A stretch of DNA of 64,000 bases from Shewanella sp. UCD-KL21 (GTDB taxonomy: Bacteria; Pseudomonadota; Gammaproteobacteria; Enterobacterales; Shewanellaceae): assembly GCF_001957135.1 (NCBI RefSeq), contig NZ_MPHK01000019.1, forward strand, positions 27,586 to 91,585. The letters are read 5' to 3'. Positions 37,947 to 45,701 of the stretch are shown here, piece by piece. Each line of letters starts with the position of its first letter. The first letter of the stretch is position 1. Under the pieces are notes generated by a model, which had not been told where the DNA came from, made no database searches, and saw only the letters and a list, made by a program, of their open reading frames with translations. The translations under genes and the position numbers were made by a program.

Positions 37947-37965
37947 TGGTAAGGCCACCTACCTA
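37947..37965 (-). promoter_or_regulatory. Operator E of the uronate regulon (upstream of uxuA)
   Basis: TGGTAAGGCCACCTACCTA: a perfect left half and centre, with the right half shifted by one base. It is 28 bases upstream of the chosen uxuA start. Confidence 0.65.
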
Positions 37966-38555
37966 TTTAACCAAAACAAAAAGTTAACAGCAAGTTATTT
38001 TTTGAACAATCTAGTTGCTCACTTATAACTTAATCAAAGTGAAAACCTAAAATATTAAAATAGTAATCCTAAAAAATTAAATAACATCTAAAAATTAGCA
38101 TTAAGCACTAGTCAGTTAGAGTCCCTGAAATTAAAGGTTAACTATCTGATATAAAAGATGAGTTACATTTTCATAGTTGAACTAGTTTTTGAATATAGAA
38201 TGAATAAATCAATTTTATAATAGGCTTAGACGGTCCATTAAAATAACCAACTACCCGCTATAAATACTACGAACCCATTTTGTAAGCTGAGAAAACAAAT
38301 GTTGAGGCAACTAGCGTTAACGACAACTCACATGCAATACCAGCGTTAGTAACAACAAATAAACTAGCTTATTAAGCAGGGATCAGCTTAATGATACTTT
38401 CTAGTAAACTAGTTCTTTAGTGGTTAGACAAACAGATGTGTCATCGCAATATCAGAATCACCATGAAATTTACGCCAATCAATGAATTGAAAAACAGAAT
38501 GCTCATTACAAAAGAAGTGGCGATGCTTAGTCAAGATAGCTAATTAAGGTGCACC

Positions 38556-38699
38556 TATTTACGCAAAAAAAAAGCTCAAGCAAATTGCTTGAGCTTTTTT
38601 ATTAGCTAGTTTGCCCCTATTTGACCCCAACGCTACGAACCTGCTGGCATAACAAATAGAAACAACACGCTAGCGATTAGAATGGCATTTTCATTCCTG
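38556..38699. repeat. Right direct repeat of the uronate island (native ybaB 3' end)
   Basis: This copy is continuous with the intact ybaB gene and contains its last seven or so codons, the 3' spacer and the terminator. It is about 95% identical to 14941-15085 and in the same orientation. Confidence 0.93.
38568..38600 (-). terminator. Terminator of dnaX-ybaB
   Basis: AGCTCAAGC/GCTTGAGCT stem with A- and T-runs on both sides, ~77 bases after the ybaB stop. It ends the transcript that in many relatives continues into recR. Confidence 0.8.
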
Positions 38700-39006
38700 G
38701 AGGTAATTGCATACCGCCAGTGACTTCAGCCATCTTAGTTTTTTGGTTTTCTTCGATGCGACGTGCTGCGTCGTTGAATGCTGCAGCAATAAGATCTTCC
38801 AACATTTCTTTATCGTCTTCCATCAAGCTAGGATCGATGTCAACTTTACGAATGTTGTGTGAACCAGTCATGGTCACTTTAACTAAACCTGCACCCGCTT
38901 CACCGGTCATTTCAGTGCGTGCGATTTCTTCCTGCATTTTAGCCATTTTGTCTTGCATCATTTGGGCTTGTTTCATTAAGTTGCCCATACCGCCTTTTCC
39001 AAACAT
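38677..39006 (-). CDS. ybaB: Nucleoid-associated protein YbaB/EbfC
   Basis: A 109-residue DNA-binding protein: [20 protein letters not shown] at the start, [22 protein letters not shown] in the middle and ITAAFNDA-like ([15 protein letters not shown]). It forms a small dimer that binds DNA and is usually encoded between dnaX and recR. Here it follows dnaX by 130 bases, but its 3' side abuts the island repeat, not recR. Confidence 0.97.
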   Translation of the reverse strand: MFGKGGMGNLMKQAQMMQDKMAKMQEEIARTEMTGEAGAGLVKVTMTGSHNIRKVDIDPSLMEDDKEMLEDLIAAAFNDAARRIEENQKTKMAEVTGGMQLPPGMKMPF

Positions 39007-39136
39007 AGTCTTTTCTCTTAATTAGGTTATTAGCAAGCAGCCAAAGTGGGGCTAATCTTACTGAAAAAAAATAAATTGGCAATAAATCCGCGGTTATTGC
39101 TATCAAAGTTTTGACGCCTATAACGCTTTAGCTGTT

Positions 39137-41872
39137 TTATTGAACAGTTAATGCTGGAATTTGTTGCCCTATCGCCTGTAGCTTTTCAACCGGATACACT
39201 AAAGTATCTGGATTTAGCTGAGCCGCTAAACGAGTAAACATCCATTGTACTTTGTCATCATTAATTAAAGCGTAATTTGCATTCGCTAATAACTCTCGAT
39301 GAAATCTTTTACGCAATTCAAGTGGGGTTTCATGTTGTGGATCAAGCCCAACCTGAATTTGCACCTTTGTGTCTTCGCCCAAAAGCTCCGATAAGGCAAT
39401 TTGTAATTGCTCAATCGCCACTTCGGCGGATAAATGTTTTTGATCCGGTTTAAGTAATAACGGGATCGGATTGTCCAGTCGTTGGCATACCGAGTTAACG
39501 GCGAGCTGTCTTACCCTGCCGCCGATGCTTAACTGCGACATGATTTTGTACCAGTGTAAATCTAGGCTATCACCTGAGATTTCATGCTGACCGTTTAATG
39601 CCACTTCAGTCGATGCGTGAGTAACTGTTGTCTCAGCCACTGCGGTATTATTCTCAGTTGGCGCTATGGCAGTACGTGCATGCTGACGACTTCCCTGCTG
39701 CTCATGAACAGCGCTTGTTGGCACTGCAACGGCTGCTATTGTAGTGTGTGCATTGTCAGCTGCCATGTTAGTTGCTGCGCTATGGCTCACCTCAGGCTCA
39801 GTTGTTGCTATTGCAGTTGAAACTGAAGCTGCTGGCAATTCAGTGGGCTTTTCCCATGGCGGTCTATCTGTATCTGCTGCATCATTTACTGCACTGGTGT
39901 TTACTGGCGCGGTTACATCAATAATAGCATCAACTGTGGCGGTATTTTCAATCGGCTGCGGTTTCGCTTTAGGTGCAGGAATTTTAATACTTGGATTGGC
40001 TACCGCCTGTTGCTTTTTTGCTTGTTCACCTTCTTCGGCTAACGAATTTAACTCCGCCTTTAAAGAATCATTGGTAGCGAGCACGGCATCAAGTAACGCA
40101 TCCATGTCACTTAAGTCAGTTTCTGTTGTATCTGCGGTTGTTTGCTCAGGCTTAGCTTGCGCGGCACCAGTTTGTTGAACATTAGCTTGCGGAGTCCTTG
40201 CTTCTGCCTGCTGATATTGATTGTGATCGTCATTATCAAATTCAGCATAAGATTCGTCACTTGCCTGAGCAAACTGCTCGTAAGCATCAATGGGCATCTC
40301 ATTTGACGATGTTGTTGCTGTGACTGGCTGAGTTTCAACTGCTGGCGTTTCTACTTTAGGTGTTTCTACTCTAGGTGCTTCTACTGCAGCCGCTTCGACT
40401 GCTGGCGCTGCAATAACGCCAGTGTCAGCTGCTTGCGTTTCAGTCGCTGCTTGCTGATTAAAACCTAAACTGTCAGCTTGACTAAGGATAATGGCTTGCT
40501 CTGCGGCGATCTCAGGAGCAGCATTTAGATTATCGTCCTCAGCTGCGATGCTGGCAGTTTGTGGTAGCATTTTTGCCGCAGGCACCGCACTGCTATCAAC
40601 TGCTGTATTGCTAACTTGGGCTGACTTAGTCGCCGTTGTTGCTTCATTGTCTGCAGCTAAAGCGCTAGTGTTATTTGTAGTTGTGTCAGCCTTCGAGCTA
40701 ACCGGCGCCGATTTAACCGTTTCTGGCGTCACGGGTTGTGGCGTCAAAGAAATCGTTACTGGCTCATCGGTGTGCCAACGTTTAACGGGCTTTTCAGGTA
40801 CAAATGCCACGGCTCTTAGTAGCGCCATTTCAAGACCTGATTTAGGATCAGGAGCAAAGCTTAATTCTTTGCGACCCGTTAACAATAACTGATAGTACAG
40901 CTGTACTTGCTCAGGGGTTAATTGCTGAGCAAAGGCTAAGATTTGTTCGCTGTATAACGACTGCTGCGCCGCGGCAGGCGCAAATTGCGTTAAGGTAATT
41001 TGGTGGAGTAATTCCAATAAACTGCGCAGCACTTCATCGGCATCAGCGCCAAAACTCAGCACTTGCTGGATGGTTTGCATTAAGTTAGCAATATCGGCAT
41101 CACATAAAGCTTTTAGCAGCACTAAGACTTGCTGGGCATCAATACTGCCAAGCATGGTTTGCACCTGTTGGTGCATCACTTGGCCGCTACCAAAGGCAAT
41201 CGCTTGATCGGTTAAGCTCAGGGCATCACGCATACTGCCGTTAGCCGCTTTTGCCAATAGCGTTAATGCTTGGGGCTCAAAGGTTAATTGCTCTTGAGCT
41301 AAGATAAAATCTAGCTGCTTAGTTATTTCATCTTGAGACAGACTTTTTAAATTAAATTGTAAACAGCGAGACAACACAGTCACCGGCAATTTTTGCGGAT
41401 CTGTGGTGGCCAGTAGAAATTTCACATGCTCAGGCGGCTCTTCAAGTGTTTTAAGTAAGGCGTTAAAACTACTTCGAGACAGCATATGTACTTCATCGAT
41501 TAAGTAGACTTTATAACGGCCTCTTGAAGGCTTATATTGCACATTATCAAGTAGCTCACGGGTATCATCGACCTTAGTTCTTGAGGCCGCATCCACTTCA
41601 ATGAGATCAACAAACCTGCCTTGGGCAATTTCAACACAACTTGAACACACGCCACAAGGTGTCGAAGTGACCCCTTGCTCACAGTTAAGCCCCTTAGCAA
41701 ATAGGCGCGCTAAACTGGTTTTACCCACACCGCGAGTGCCGGTAAATAAATACGCATGATGTAGTCGTTGCTGTGTGAGTGCATTTGTAAGTGCCAGTAG
41801 AACATGTGACTGCCCTACCATTTCTTCAAATTTGGCAGGGCGCCATTTACGGGCTAACACCTGATAAGACAT
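39137..41872 (-). CDS. dnaX: DNA polymerase III subunits gamma and tau
   Basis: The clamp-loader ATPase. Tau is 911 residues from MSYQVLARKWRP (ATG at 41872; four extra codons upstream are in frame). Motifs: Walker A GTRGVGKTS, Cys4 zinc site (CEQ..CGVCSSC), Walker B YLIDEVHMLS, SRC sensor. Residues ~360-740 are an unusually long Ala/Thr/Val/Glu/Gln-rich linker with repeats such as VETPKVETPAVET, followed by the tau-specific C-terminal domain. A slippery A AAA AAG at 40019-40013 would give a 629-residue gamma form. E. coli tau is 643 residues, so most of the extra length is linker. Confidence 0.96.
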   Translation of the reverse strand: MSYQVLARKWRPAKFEEMVGQSHVLLALTNALTQQRLHHAYLFTGTRGVGKTSLARLFAKGLNCEQGVTSTPCGVCSSCVEIAQGRFVDLIEVDAASRTKVDDTRELLDNVQYKPSRGRYKVYLIDEVHMLSRSSFNALLKTLEEPPEHVKFLLATTDPQKLPVTVLSRCLQFNLKSLSQDEITKQLDFILAQEQLTFEPQALTLLAKAANGSMRDALSLTDQAIAFGSGQVMHQQVQTMLGSIDAQQVLVLLKALCDADIANLMQTIQQVLSFGADADEVLRSLLELLHQITLTQFAPAAAQQSLYSEQILAFAQQLTPEQVQLYYQLLLTGRKELSFAPDPKSGLEMALLRAVAFVPEKPVKRWHTDEPVTISLTPQPVTPETVKSAPVSSKADTTTNNTSALAADNEATTATKSAQVSNTAVDSSAVPAAKMLPQTASIAAEDDNLNAAPEIAAEQAIILSQADSLGFNQQAATETQAADTGVIAAPAVEAAAVEAPRVETPKVETPAVETQPVTATTSSNEMPIDAYEQFAQASDESYAEFDNDDHNQYQQAEARTPQANVQQTGAAQAKPEQTTADTTETDLSDMDALLDAVLATNDSLKAELNSLAEEGEQAKKQQAVANPSIKIPAPKAKPQPIENTATVDAIIDVTAPVNTSAVNDAADTDRPPWEKPTELPAASVSTAIATTEPEVSHSAATNMAADNAHTTIAAVAVPTSAVHEQQGSRQHARTAIAPTENNTAVAETTVTHASTEVALNGQHEISGDSLDLHWYKIMSQLSIGGRVRQLAVNSVCQRLDNPIPLLLKPDQKHLSAEVAIEQLQIALSELLGEDTKVQIQVGLDPQHETPLELRKRFHRELLANANYALINDDKVQWMFTRLAAQLNPDTLVYPVEKLQAIGQQIPALTVQ
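39984..40034 (-). promoter_or_regulatory. Programmed -1 frameshift signal in dnaX
   Basis: On the minus strand codons GCA AAA AAG (40021-40013) contain the slippery heptamer A AAA AAG in the correct phase. A Shine-Dalgarno-like AAGAAGGTG lies about seven bases upstream. After a -1 slip the reading frame gives nine residues (ATGGSQSKY) and stops at TAA 39986-39984. E. coli dnaX uses the same heptamer to make gamma. Confidence 0.8.
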
Positions 41873-42091
41873 GGAATTCCCCAAGCTTTAATGAAACGGG
41901 ATGATCTAAATAATACCAATGGTAATTAATTGTACCCGAAAATAAAAATAACAATAGCATGCTCATCAATCACAGGCTATTGCTACTCTAAAAGGCTGGA
42001 TAATTTGCTGAAGATTCAATCGATGCAGAGCAAAAATCAGGCTTTATTGAGTTAAGCTCAACAAAGCCGCTAACATATTATGCGTGCTTGG

Positions 42092-42643
42092 CTATTCGCC
42101 TTCAAACTCACATAAGGTCAATAACTCAACCCCTAAACCTTCTAGGCGTTTTTCGCCGCCGATATCAGGCAGAGAAATAACAAATGCCGCATGCTTAACT
42201 TCGCCGCCTAATTCACGGATTAATTTTACCGTTGCTTCAATGGTGCCGCCTGTCGCAAGTAAGTCGTCAATAACCAATACTTTATCTTCAGGGGTGATCG
42301 CATCTACGTGAATTTCTAAGGTGTCTTTACCGTATTCAAGATCATATGTTTGCGCAATCGTCTTTCTTGGCAATTTGCCCGGCTTACGTACAGGTACAAA
42401 ACCAATACCAAGCTCTAATGCTAATGGCGCACCGAATAAAAATCCACGTGCTTCAGTACCAACAACTTTAGTAAAACCTTGATCTTTATAATGCTCTACA
42501 AATAAAGCGATAGTGGCTTTGTAAGCTTCTGAATCTTCTAAAAGGCTGGTGACATCGCGAAACATAATGCCTGGGATTGGGTAATCAGGAATAGCTTTAA
42601 TACTGTTTTTGATAAGCGCTAAACGTTCTGAATTCATAGTCAT
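42092..42643 (-). CDS. apt: Adenine phosphoribosyltransferase
   Basis: Apt makes AMP from adenine and PRPP (purine salvage). The 183-residue protein (same length as E. coli) has [43 protein letters not shown] and the PRPP-binding loop [15 protein letters not shown] Met two codons in is an alternative start. It is upstream of dnaX in the conserved apt-dnaX-ybaB order. Confidence 0.97.
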   Translation of the reverse strand: MTMNSERLALIKNSIKAIPDYPIPGIMFRDVTSLLEDSEAYKATIALFVEHYKDQGFTKVVGTEARGFLFGAPLALELGIGFVPVRKPGKLPRKTIAQTYDLEYGKDTLEIHVDAITPEDKVLVIDDLLATGGTIEATVKLIRELGGEVKHAAFVISLPDIGGEKRLEGLGVELLTLCEFEGE

Positions 42644-42801
42644 ATTAGATAATCTATTGTAAAAGGAATGGTTTAATAGCCGTCATTTTCAATATCATTA
42701 ACTCGAAATTGAAAATATAGTTTCTGGCATATCACTCAATGGCAGTGATACTAAGCATGTTTTAAGATAGTTGCAACTAACGAGCAAATTAAAGGTAACT
42801 T

Positions 42802-43167
42802 TTAATCTAACTCTGGGATCTGCCACAAATAAACCAGTAGGCAACATAACATGCAAGCGAGCATCACTTTCACCCAAACTAATGGCACAATTAAAATGCT
42901 CACAACAAAGCTTAAGGTGGTCATTATCATGGCTTTTTTCTTCAGCCGTTTGTTGATTGCTCGTTTATCTTGCCAATCATTTAACGCCTCAGCAAACCAA
43001 GGATGAGTCATTAACCAGTGATGCATCCGCGTACTTGAGCGGGCAAAACAATAAGCCGCCAGCAAGATAAAAGGCACTGTTGGCAATAAGGGCACCACAA
43101 TACCAATGGTGCCAAGCGTTAAGCACGTTAAACCAGTAATGAGGAACAAGCCTCGTTTTAACGCCAT
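42802..43167 (-). CDS. ybaN: DUF454 inner-membrane protein YbaN
   Basis: A 121-residue membrane protein with the DUF454 pattern: hydrophobic N-terminus (LFLITGLTCLTLGTIGIVVPLLPTVPF), the conserved CFARSSTRMHHWLMTHPWF and a C-terminal pair of helices. Start at 43167 follows GGAG at four bases; a longer frame to 43197 would lie in the terminator hairpin 43190-43213 and is rejected. ybaN commonly neighbours apt. Its function is unknown. Confidence 0.9.
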   Translation of the reverse strand: MALKRGLFLITGLTCLTLGTIGIVVPLLPTVPFILLAAYCFARSSTRMHHWLMTHPWFAEALNDWQDKRAINKRLKKKAMIMTTLSFVVSILIVPLVWVKVMLACMLCCLLVYLWQIPELD

Positions 43168-43189
43168 GTGACTCCAAGCCCAAATCAAA

Positions 43190-43213
43190 AAAACCATTCA
43201 ATAGAATGGTTTT
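43190..43213 (-). terminator. Terminator at the end of the modified-peptide cluster
   Basis: AAAACCATTC-AATA-GAATGGTTTT perfect 10-base stem; T-runs on both sides. It lies between the 39-residue ORF (43267) and ybaN, so it likely ends the hvf-type transcript. Confidence 0.75.
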
Positions 43214-43266
43214 TGGATAACCGACTCTATGACTTACTAGAGCGGTATAATAACTGAGATTGGCAG

Positions 43267-43386
43267 TTAAATTAAGCCTGCAAGTCGCAAGGCAGATAGA
43301 GACGCAGGTAGCGTTGGTAACAATAAAACAAGAATAAAACCAATAAAATACATGATGTTAAATGGGTCTTTAAACGGATGACTCAT
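43267..43386 (-). CDS. Small membrane peptide (39 residues), last gene of the MNIO peptide cluster
   Basis: Below the usual ORF size cutoff. My minus-strand translation from ATG 43386 gives MSHPFKDPFNIMYFIGFILV followed by LLLPTLPASLSALRLAGLI and TAA. AGGAAG sits seven bases upstream of the ATG. One hydrophobic helix (residues ~11-23) makes a single-pass membrane peptide. It is 130 bases downstream of the HvfC-like gene on the same strand, with no terminator between, and a terminator follows it. I do not recognise a family. It could assist maturation or export of the peptide product, or be unrelated. Confidence 0.55.
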   Translation of the reverse strand: MSHPFKDPFNIMYFIGFILVLLLPTLPASLSALRLAGLI

Positions 43387-43515
43387 AGTTTTTACTTCCT
43401 AACAGTAATGTTGGCCGCCTTACAGCAGCGTGAACTGGATCACAAAATTCGCGCTATTGTATGTAAAAAGACTTTTAATAAAAACCACAAATAAAGTAGG
43501 AGTTTTATCCACTGT

Positions 43516-44265
43516 TTAAGCCTGTGTTAACGAACAGATAACCCTTTTGTCGGCCAATTGTTGCAACATTTGCAAGCAGCCATTAGATAAGGTTTCTGGC
43601 GTCATTTGTGGGTAGGTCTCGGTAAGCCATGTCAATACATCATTAAAGTAACATTGCCCTGCTTGAGCAATATAGGCTAACACTTGGGCTGTTAATGGGT
43701 TTAACTTTAAAAAGTTAACTTCATCATGTTCATCGCGATAAACACAAAAGCTTTGCCCCTGCTCACTGGGCTCTGTGGGTTGGTAATCGACACTGATGTG
43801 CTGCACATCATATTGATATTGCGCCACAGTGGCGGTCACTGACAGCTTTAGCGGCAGCTCGGTAATTAAGTCTTTGGCAATCGGCAGCTCATTAACATCA
43901 TCAAAAACAGTGGCAATATATAACTCTAACCATTCGTAATGCGCTAGCTCCAGCATAAAGGCAGGGTCGTAATCCGCAGGCTGATATTGAGTTTGCAAAA
44001 AAGAGATAAACTCTTGGGATATTTCAATAAATATGGGAGTTTTACAATCAAAGCTTACAAAAAACTGTTGAATGAGTTTGGTCCATGCATCATCAGTATA
44101 AAGACTTTTAAGTACCGGAAACGCGCCTGACACAAAGCCATTGATGTTATTGAAAAACAGTTCACGATAAACATTCATTCGCTCAAATGTCATGCCTTGT
44201 GGCAGTGGCTTGCTGGGATCACGAATATAATCCATAAAGGCTTGTTGAGTGTTAATAAAATCCAT
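43516..44265 (-). CDS. MNIO partner protein, DUF2063 (HvfC/BufC-like)
   Basis: A 249-residue protein with an N-terminal DUF2063 domain (residues ~1-95: FINTQQAFMDYIRDP, GMTFERMNVYRELFFNNINGFVSGAFPVLKSLY) and a C-terminal winged-helix-like region. In HvfABC and bufferin clusters this protein is the partner that presents the precursor peptide to the DUF692 oxidase. Its ATG overlaps the DUF692 stop (TAATG), so the two are translationally coupled. Confidence 0.9.
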   Translation of the reverse strand: MDFINTQQAFMDYIRDPSKPLPQGMTFERMNVYRELFFNNINGFVSGAFPVLKSLYTDDAWTKLIQQFFVSFDCKTPIFIEISQEFISFLQTQYQPADYDPAFMLELAHYEWLELYIATVFDDVNELPIAKDLITELPLKLSVTATVAQYQYDVQHISVDYQPTEPSEQGQSFCVYRDEHDEVNFLKLNPLTAQVLAYIAQAGQCYFNDVLTWLTETYPQMTPETLSNGCLQMLQQLADKRVICSLTQA

Positions 44266-45098
44266 TAAGCACTCCTTTTGATTACTTTGGCGGCCTGTTG
44301 ATAGCGATGAATTTGATTGATCTCTTGCAGTAATTCTGCAGTTTTGGGGATATTAAAGTCACGCTCTAATAATGTCGGAAACACCCCGTGTTGCTGATAA
44401 CTCTGTTGCAGTAATTGCCAAACAGGATCAATCACATCAGCGCCGTGGGTGTCGACCATTAACTGGGCTGATTCTTCATAATGACCCGCAATATGCATAT
44501 ATTCAATCCGCTTGGTCGGCATTGAGCTGAGAAATTCAGCGGCATCATATTGATGGTTTATCGAGTTTACATAAATATTATTAACATCAAGCAGCAGCTT
44601 ACAATCTGCCTCATCCAGCACAGCATTAACAAATTGCTGTTCACTCATTTGCGCCCCAGGTGCAGCGTAAAAAGACACATTTTCTAGAATAAACGGCCGC
44701 TCTAAAATATCTTCAACTTGGTTAATACGCTTTGCAACGTAGGTTACCGCTTCTTCGGTAAAGGGGATCGGCATCAAGTCATACATGTGGCCGCTACCAG
44801 AGCAATAACTTAAGTGCTCAGAATAGATATTGATTTGATGGCTATCTAAAAAGTGTTTTATTTGCTTAACAAACTCGGTATCTAACGCATGTGGGCTGCC
44901 AATAGATAAGGATAAGCCATGACAAAAGAATTCATGTTGCTCAGTCAGCTGCCTGAACTGTTTGCCAAACTTACCACCTAAGGTCATCCAGTTTTCAGGC
45001 GCCACTTCAAAAAAGTTTATTTCATCTGGCACATGCTGACAAAACTCATCAAGCATCTCTCGGCGTAAACCCAGTCCCACTGTTGCTTGTTTTGCCAT
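44265..45098 (-). CDS. Multinuclear non-haem iron oxidase, DUF692 (HvfB/BufB-like)
   Basis: A 277-residue TIM-barrel oxidase of the MNIO family, which modifies cysteines in ribosomal precursor peptides. Candidate iron ligands are all visible: His60 (FFCHGLS), Glu94-His95 (YSEHLSY), Glu139-Asn140 (ILENVS), Asp171/Asn173 (LLLDVNNIYVN), His202 and His206 (MHIAGH), Asp217/His219 (DTHG) and Glu245 (LLERDF). Located between the cysteine-rich precursor gene and the DUF2063 partner. In characterised relatives the EGKCG cysteines become oxazolone/thioamide or thiooxazole rings that bind copper; which chemistry applies here cannot be read from the sequence. Confidence 0.93.
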   Translation of the reverse strand: MAKQATVGLGLRREMLDEFCQHVPDEINFFEVAPENWMTLGGKFGKQFRQLTEQHEFFCHGLSLSIGSPHALDTEFVKQIKHFLDSHQINIYSEHLSYCSGSGHMYDLMPIPFTEEAVTYVAKRINQVEDILERPFILENVSFYAAPGAQMSEQQFVNAVLDEADCKLLLDVNNIYVNSINHQYDAAEFLSSMPTKRIEYMHIAGHYEESAQLMVDTHGADVIDPVWQLLQQSYQQHGVFPTLLERDFNIPKTAELLQEINQIHRYQQAAKVIKRSA

Positions 45099-45118
45099 AA
45101 ATCACCTCAAACACACAA

Positions 45119-45144
45119 TTAATCAGTTAAATTAATCAGTTAAA
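45119..45144. repeat. Two tandem 13-bp repeats in the precursor-oxidase spacer
   Basis: TTAATCAGTTAAA occurs twice head to tail, then TTAATG. It lies between the attenuator hairpin and the DUF692 start; role unknown. Confidence 0.7.
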
Positions 45145-45166
45145 TTAATGAAAGTTACCAACTAAA

Positions 45167-45187
45167 AAGGCCTGTATAACAGGCCTT
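45167..45187 (-). terminator. Attenuator-like hairpin between precursor and oxidase genes
   Basis: AAGGCCTGT/ACAGGCCTT nine-base perfect stem with 3-base loop, followed by TTTTTAGT on the minus strand. It probably lets most transcripts stop after the precursor gene, giving excess precursor over enzymes. Confidence 0.7.
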
Positions 45188-45266
45188 ATATTGGCGTAGA
45201 TTTAATCGGCATGAAAGCTATAAAACGATTTCTGCTGCTAAATCAGCCTGCTAATAATCAGATTAA

Positions 45267-45701
45267 TTATTTAGCACCACCACACTTACCTTCACCGCAC
45301 TTGCCTTCTTTGGCTTTACCTTCAGCCGCTTTTTTCATTTCGCCGCCGCACTTGCCTTCACCACATTTACCTTCTGCGGCTTTACCTGCAGCTTTTTTCA
45401 TATCGCCGCCACACTTACCTTCACCACATTTACCTTCTTTGGCTTTTTTCATGTCGCCGCCGCACTTGCCTTCGCCACATTTACCTTCAGCAGCTTTGCC
45501 TGCAGCTTTTTTCATATCGCCGCCGCATTTACCTTCACCGCACTTGCCTTCTTTTGCTTTTTTATCGCCGCCATCTAACTGGTAGCCTGAATTCATTTGC
45601 TCAAAACCAAATGGATTAGCCTCTACAGAGGTTGATACGCCAGCAGTTAATACGACTGCACCTAATGCCAATGCGACTGTTGTTTGCTTTACTGAGTTCA
45701 T
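45267..45701 (-). CDS. Cysteine-rich precursor peptide with ten EGKCG motifs (HvfA/oxazolin-like)
   Basis: A 144-residue secreted RiPP precursor. A signal peptide (residues 1-28, ending SVEANP) is followed by a short leader (FGFEQMNSGYQLDGG) and five blocks, each EGKCGEGKCGG separated by DMKKAAGKAA-like linkers. All ten cysteines (54, 59, 75, 80, 92, 97, 113, 118, 135, 140) lie in EGKCG pentapeptides and no other Cys occurs. HvfA-type peptides with EGKCG motifs are oxidised by the DUF692 enzyme and bind copper; a periplasmic metal-buffering role is therefore likely. The DNA of blocks 1-5 is internally repetitive, so copy number may vary between strains. Confidence 0.93.
   Translation of the reverse strand: MNSVKQTTVALALGAVVLTAGVSTSVEANPFGFEQMNSGYQLDGGDKKAKEGKCGEGKCGGDMKKAAGKAAEGKCGEGKCGGDMKKAKEGKCGEGKCGGDMKKAAGKAAEGKCGEGKCGGEMKKAAEGKAKEGKCGEGKCGGAK

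Larger units (their letters stand above)
37920..38676. other. Non-coding right end of the island
   Basis: About 750 bases between uxuA and ybaB. It contains operator E (37947-37965), the uxuA promoter region, a very AT-rich stretch (38000-38250) and the right direct repeat with terminator. A 28-codon frame beginning at 38464 lacks a clear ribosome site and is not called. Confidence 0.6.

Noticed and set aside
38464..38550. 28-codon plus-strand frame in the island's right non-coding end
   Set aside because: No clear ribosome site, no recognisable family and strongly AT-rich surroundings.
15086..38555. Prophage or integrative element with its own integrase
   Set aside because: No integrase, transposase, relaxase or phage gene is visible inside; only the flanking repeats suggest mobility.
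39744..40892. Two long plus-strand frames opposite dnaX
   Set aside because: Shadows of the low-complexity linker of tau; the compositional bias opens the opposite frame.
45275..45545. Possible CRISPR-like array
   Set aside because: Repeats are coding (EGKCG blocks), unevenly spaced and with conserved 'spacers'; no cas genes nearby.
45211..45585. Plus-strand frame rich in PHLPSPHLPS repeats
   Set aside because: It is the antisense shadow of the EGKCG repeats of the precursor gene; no ribosome site and the minus-strand gene has signal peptide and cluster context.
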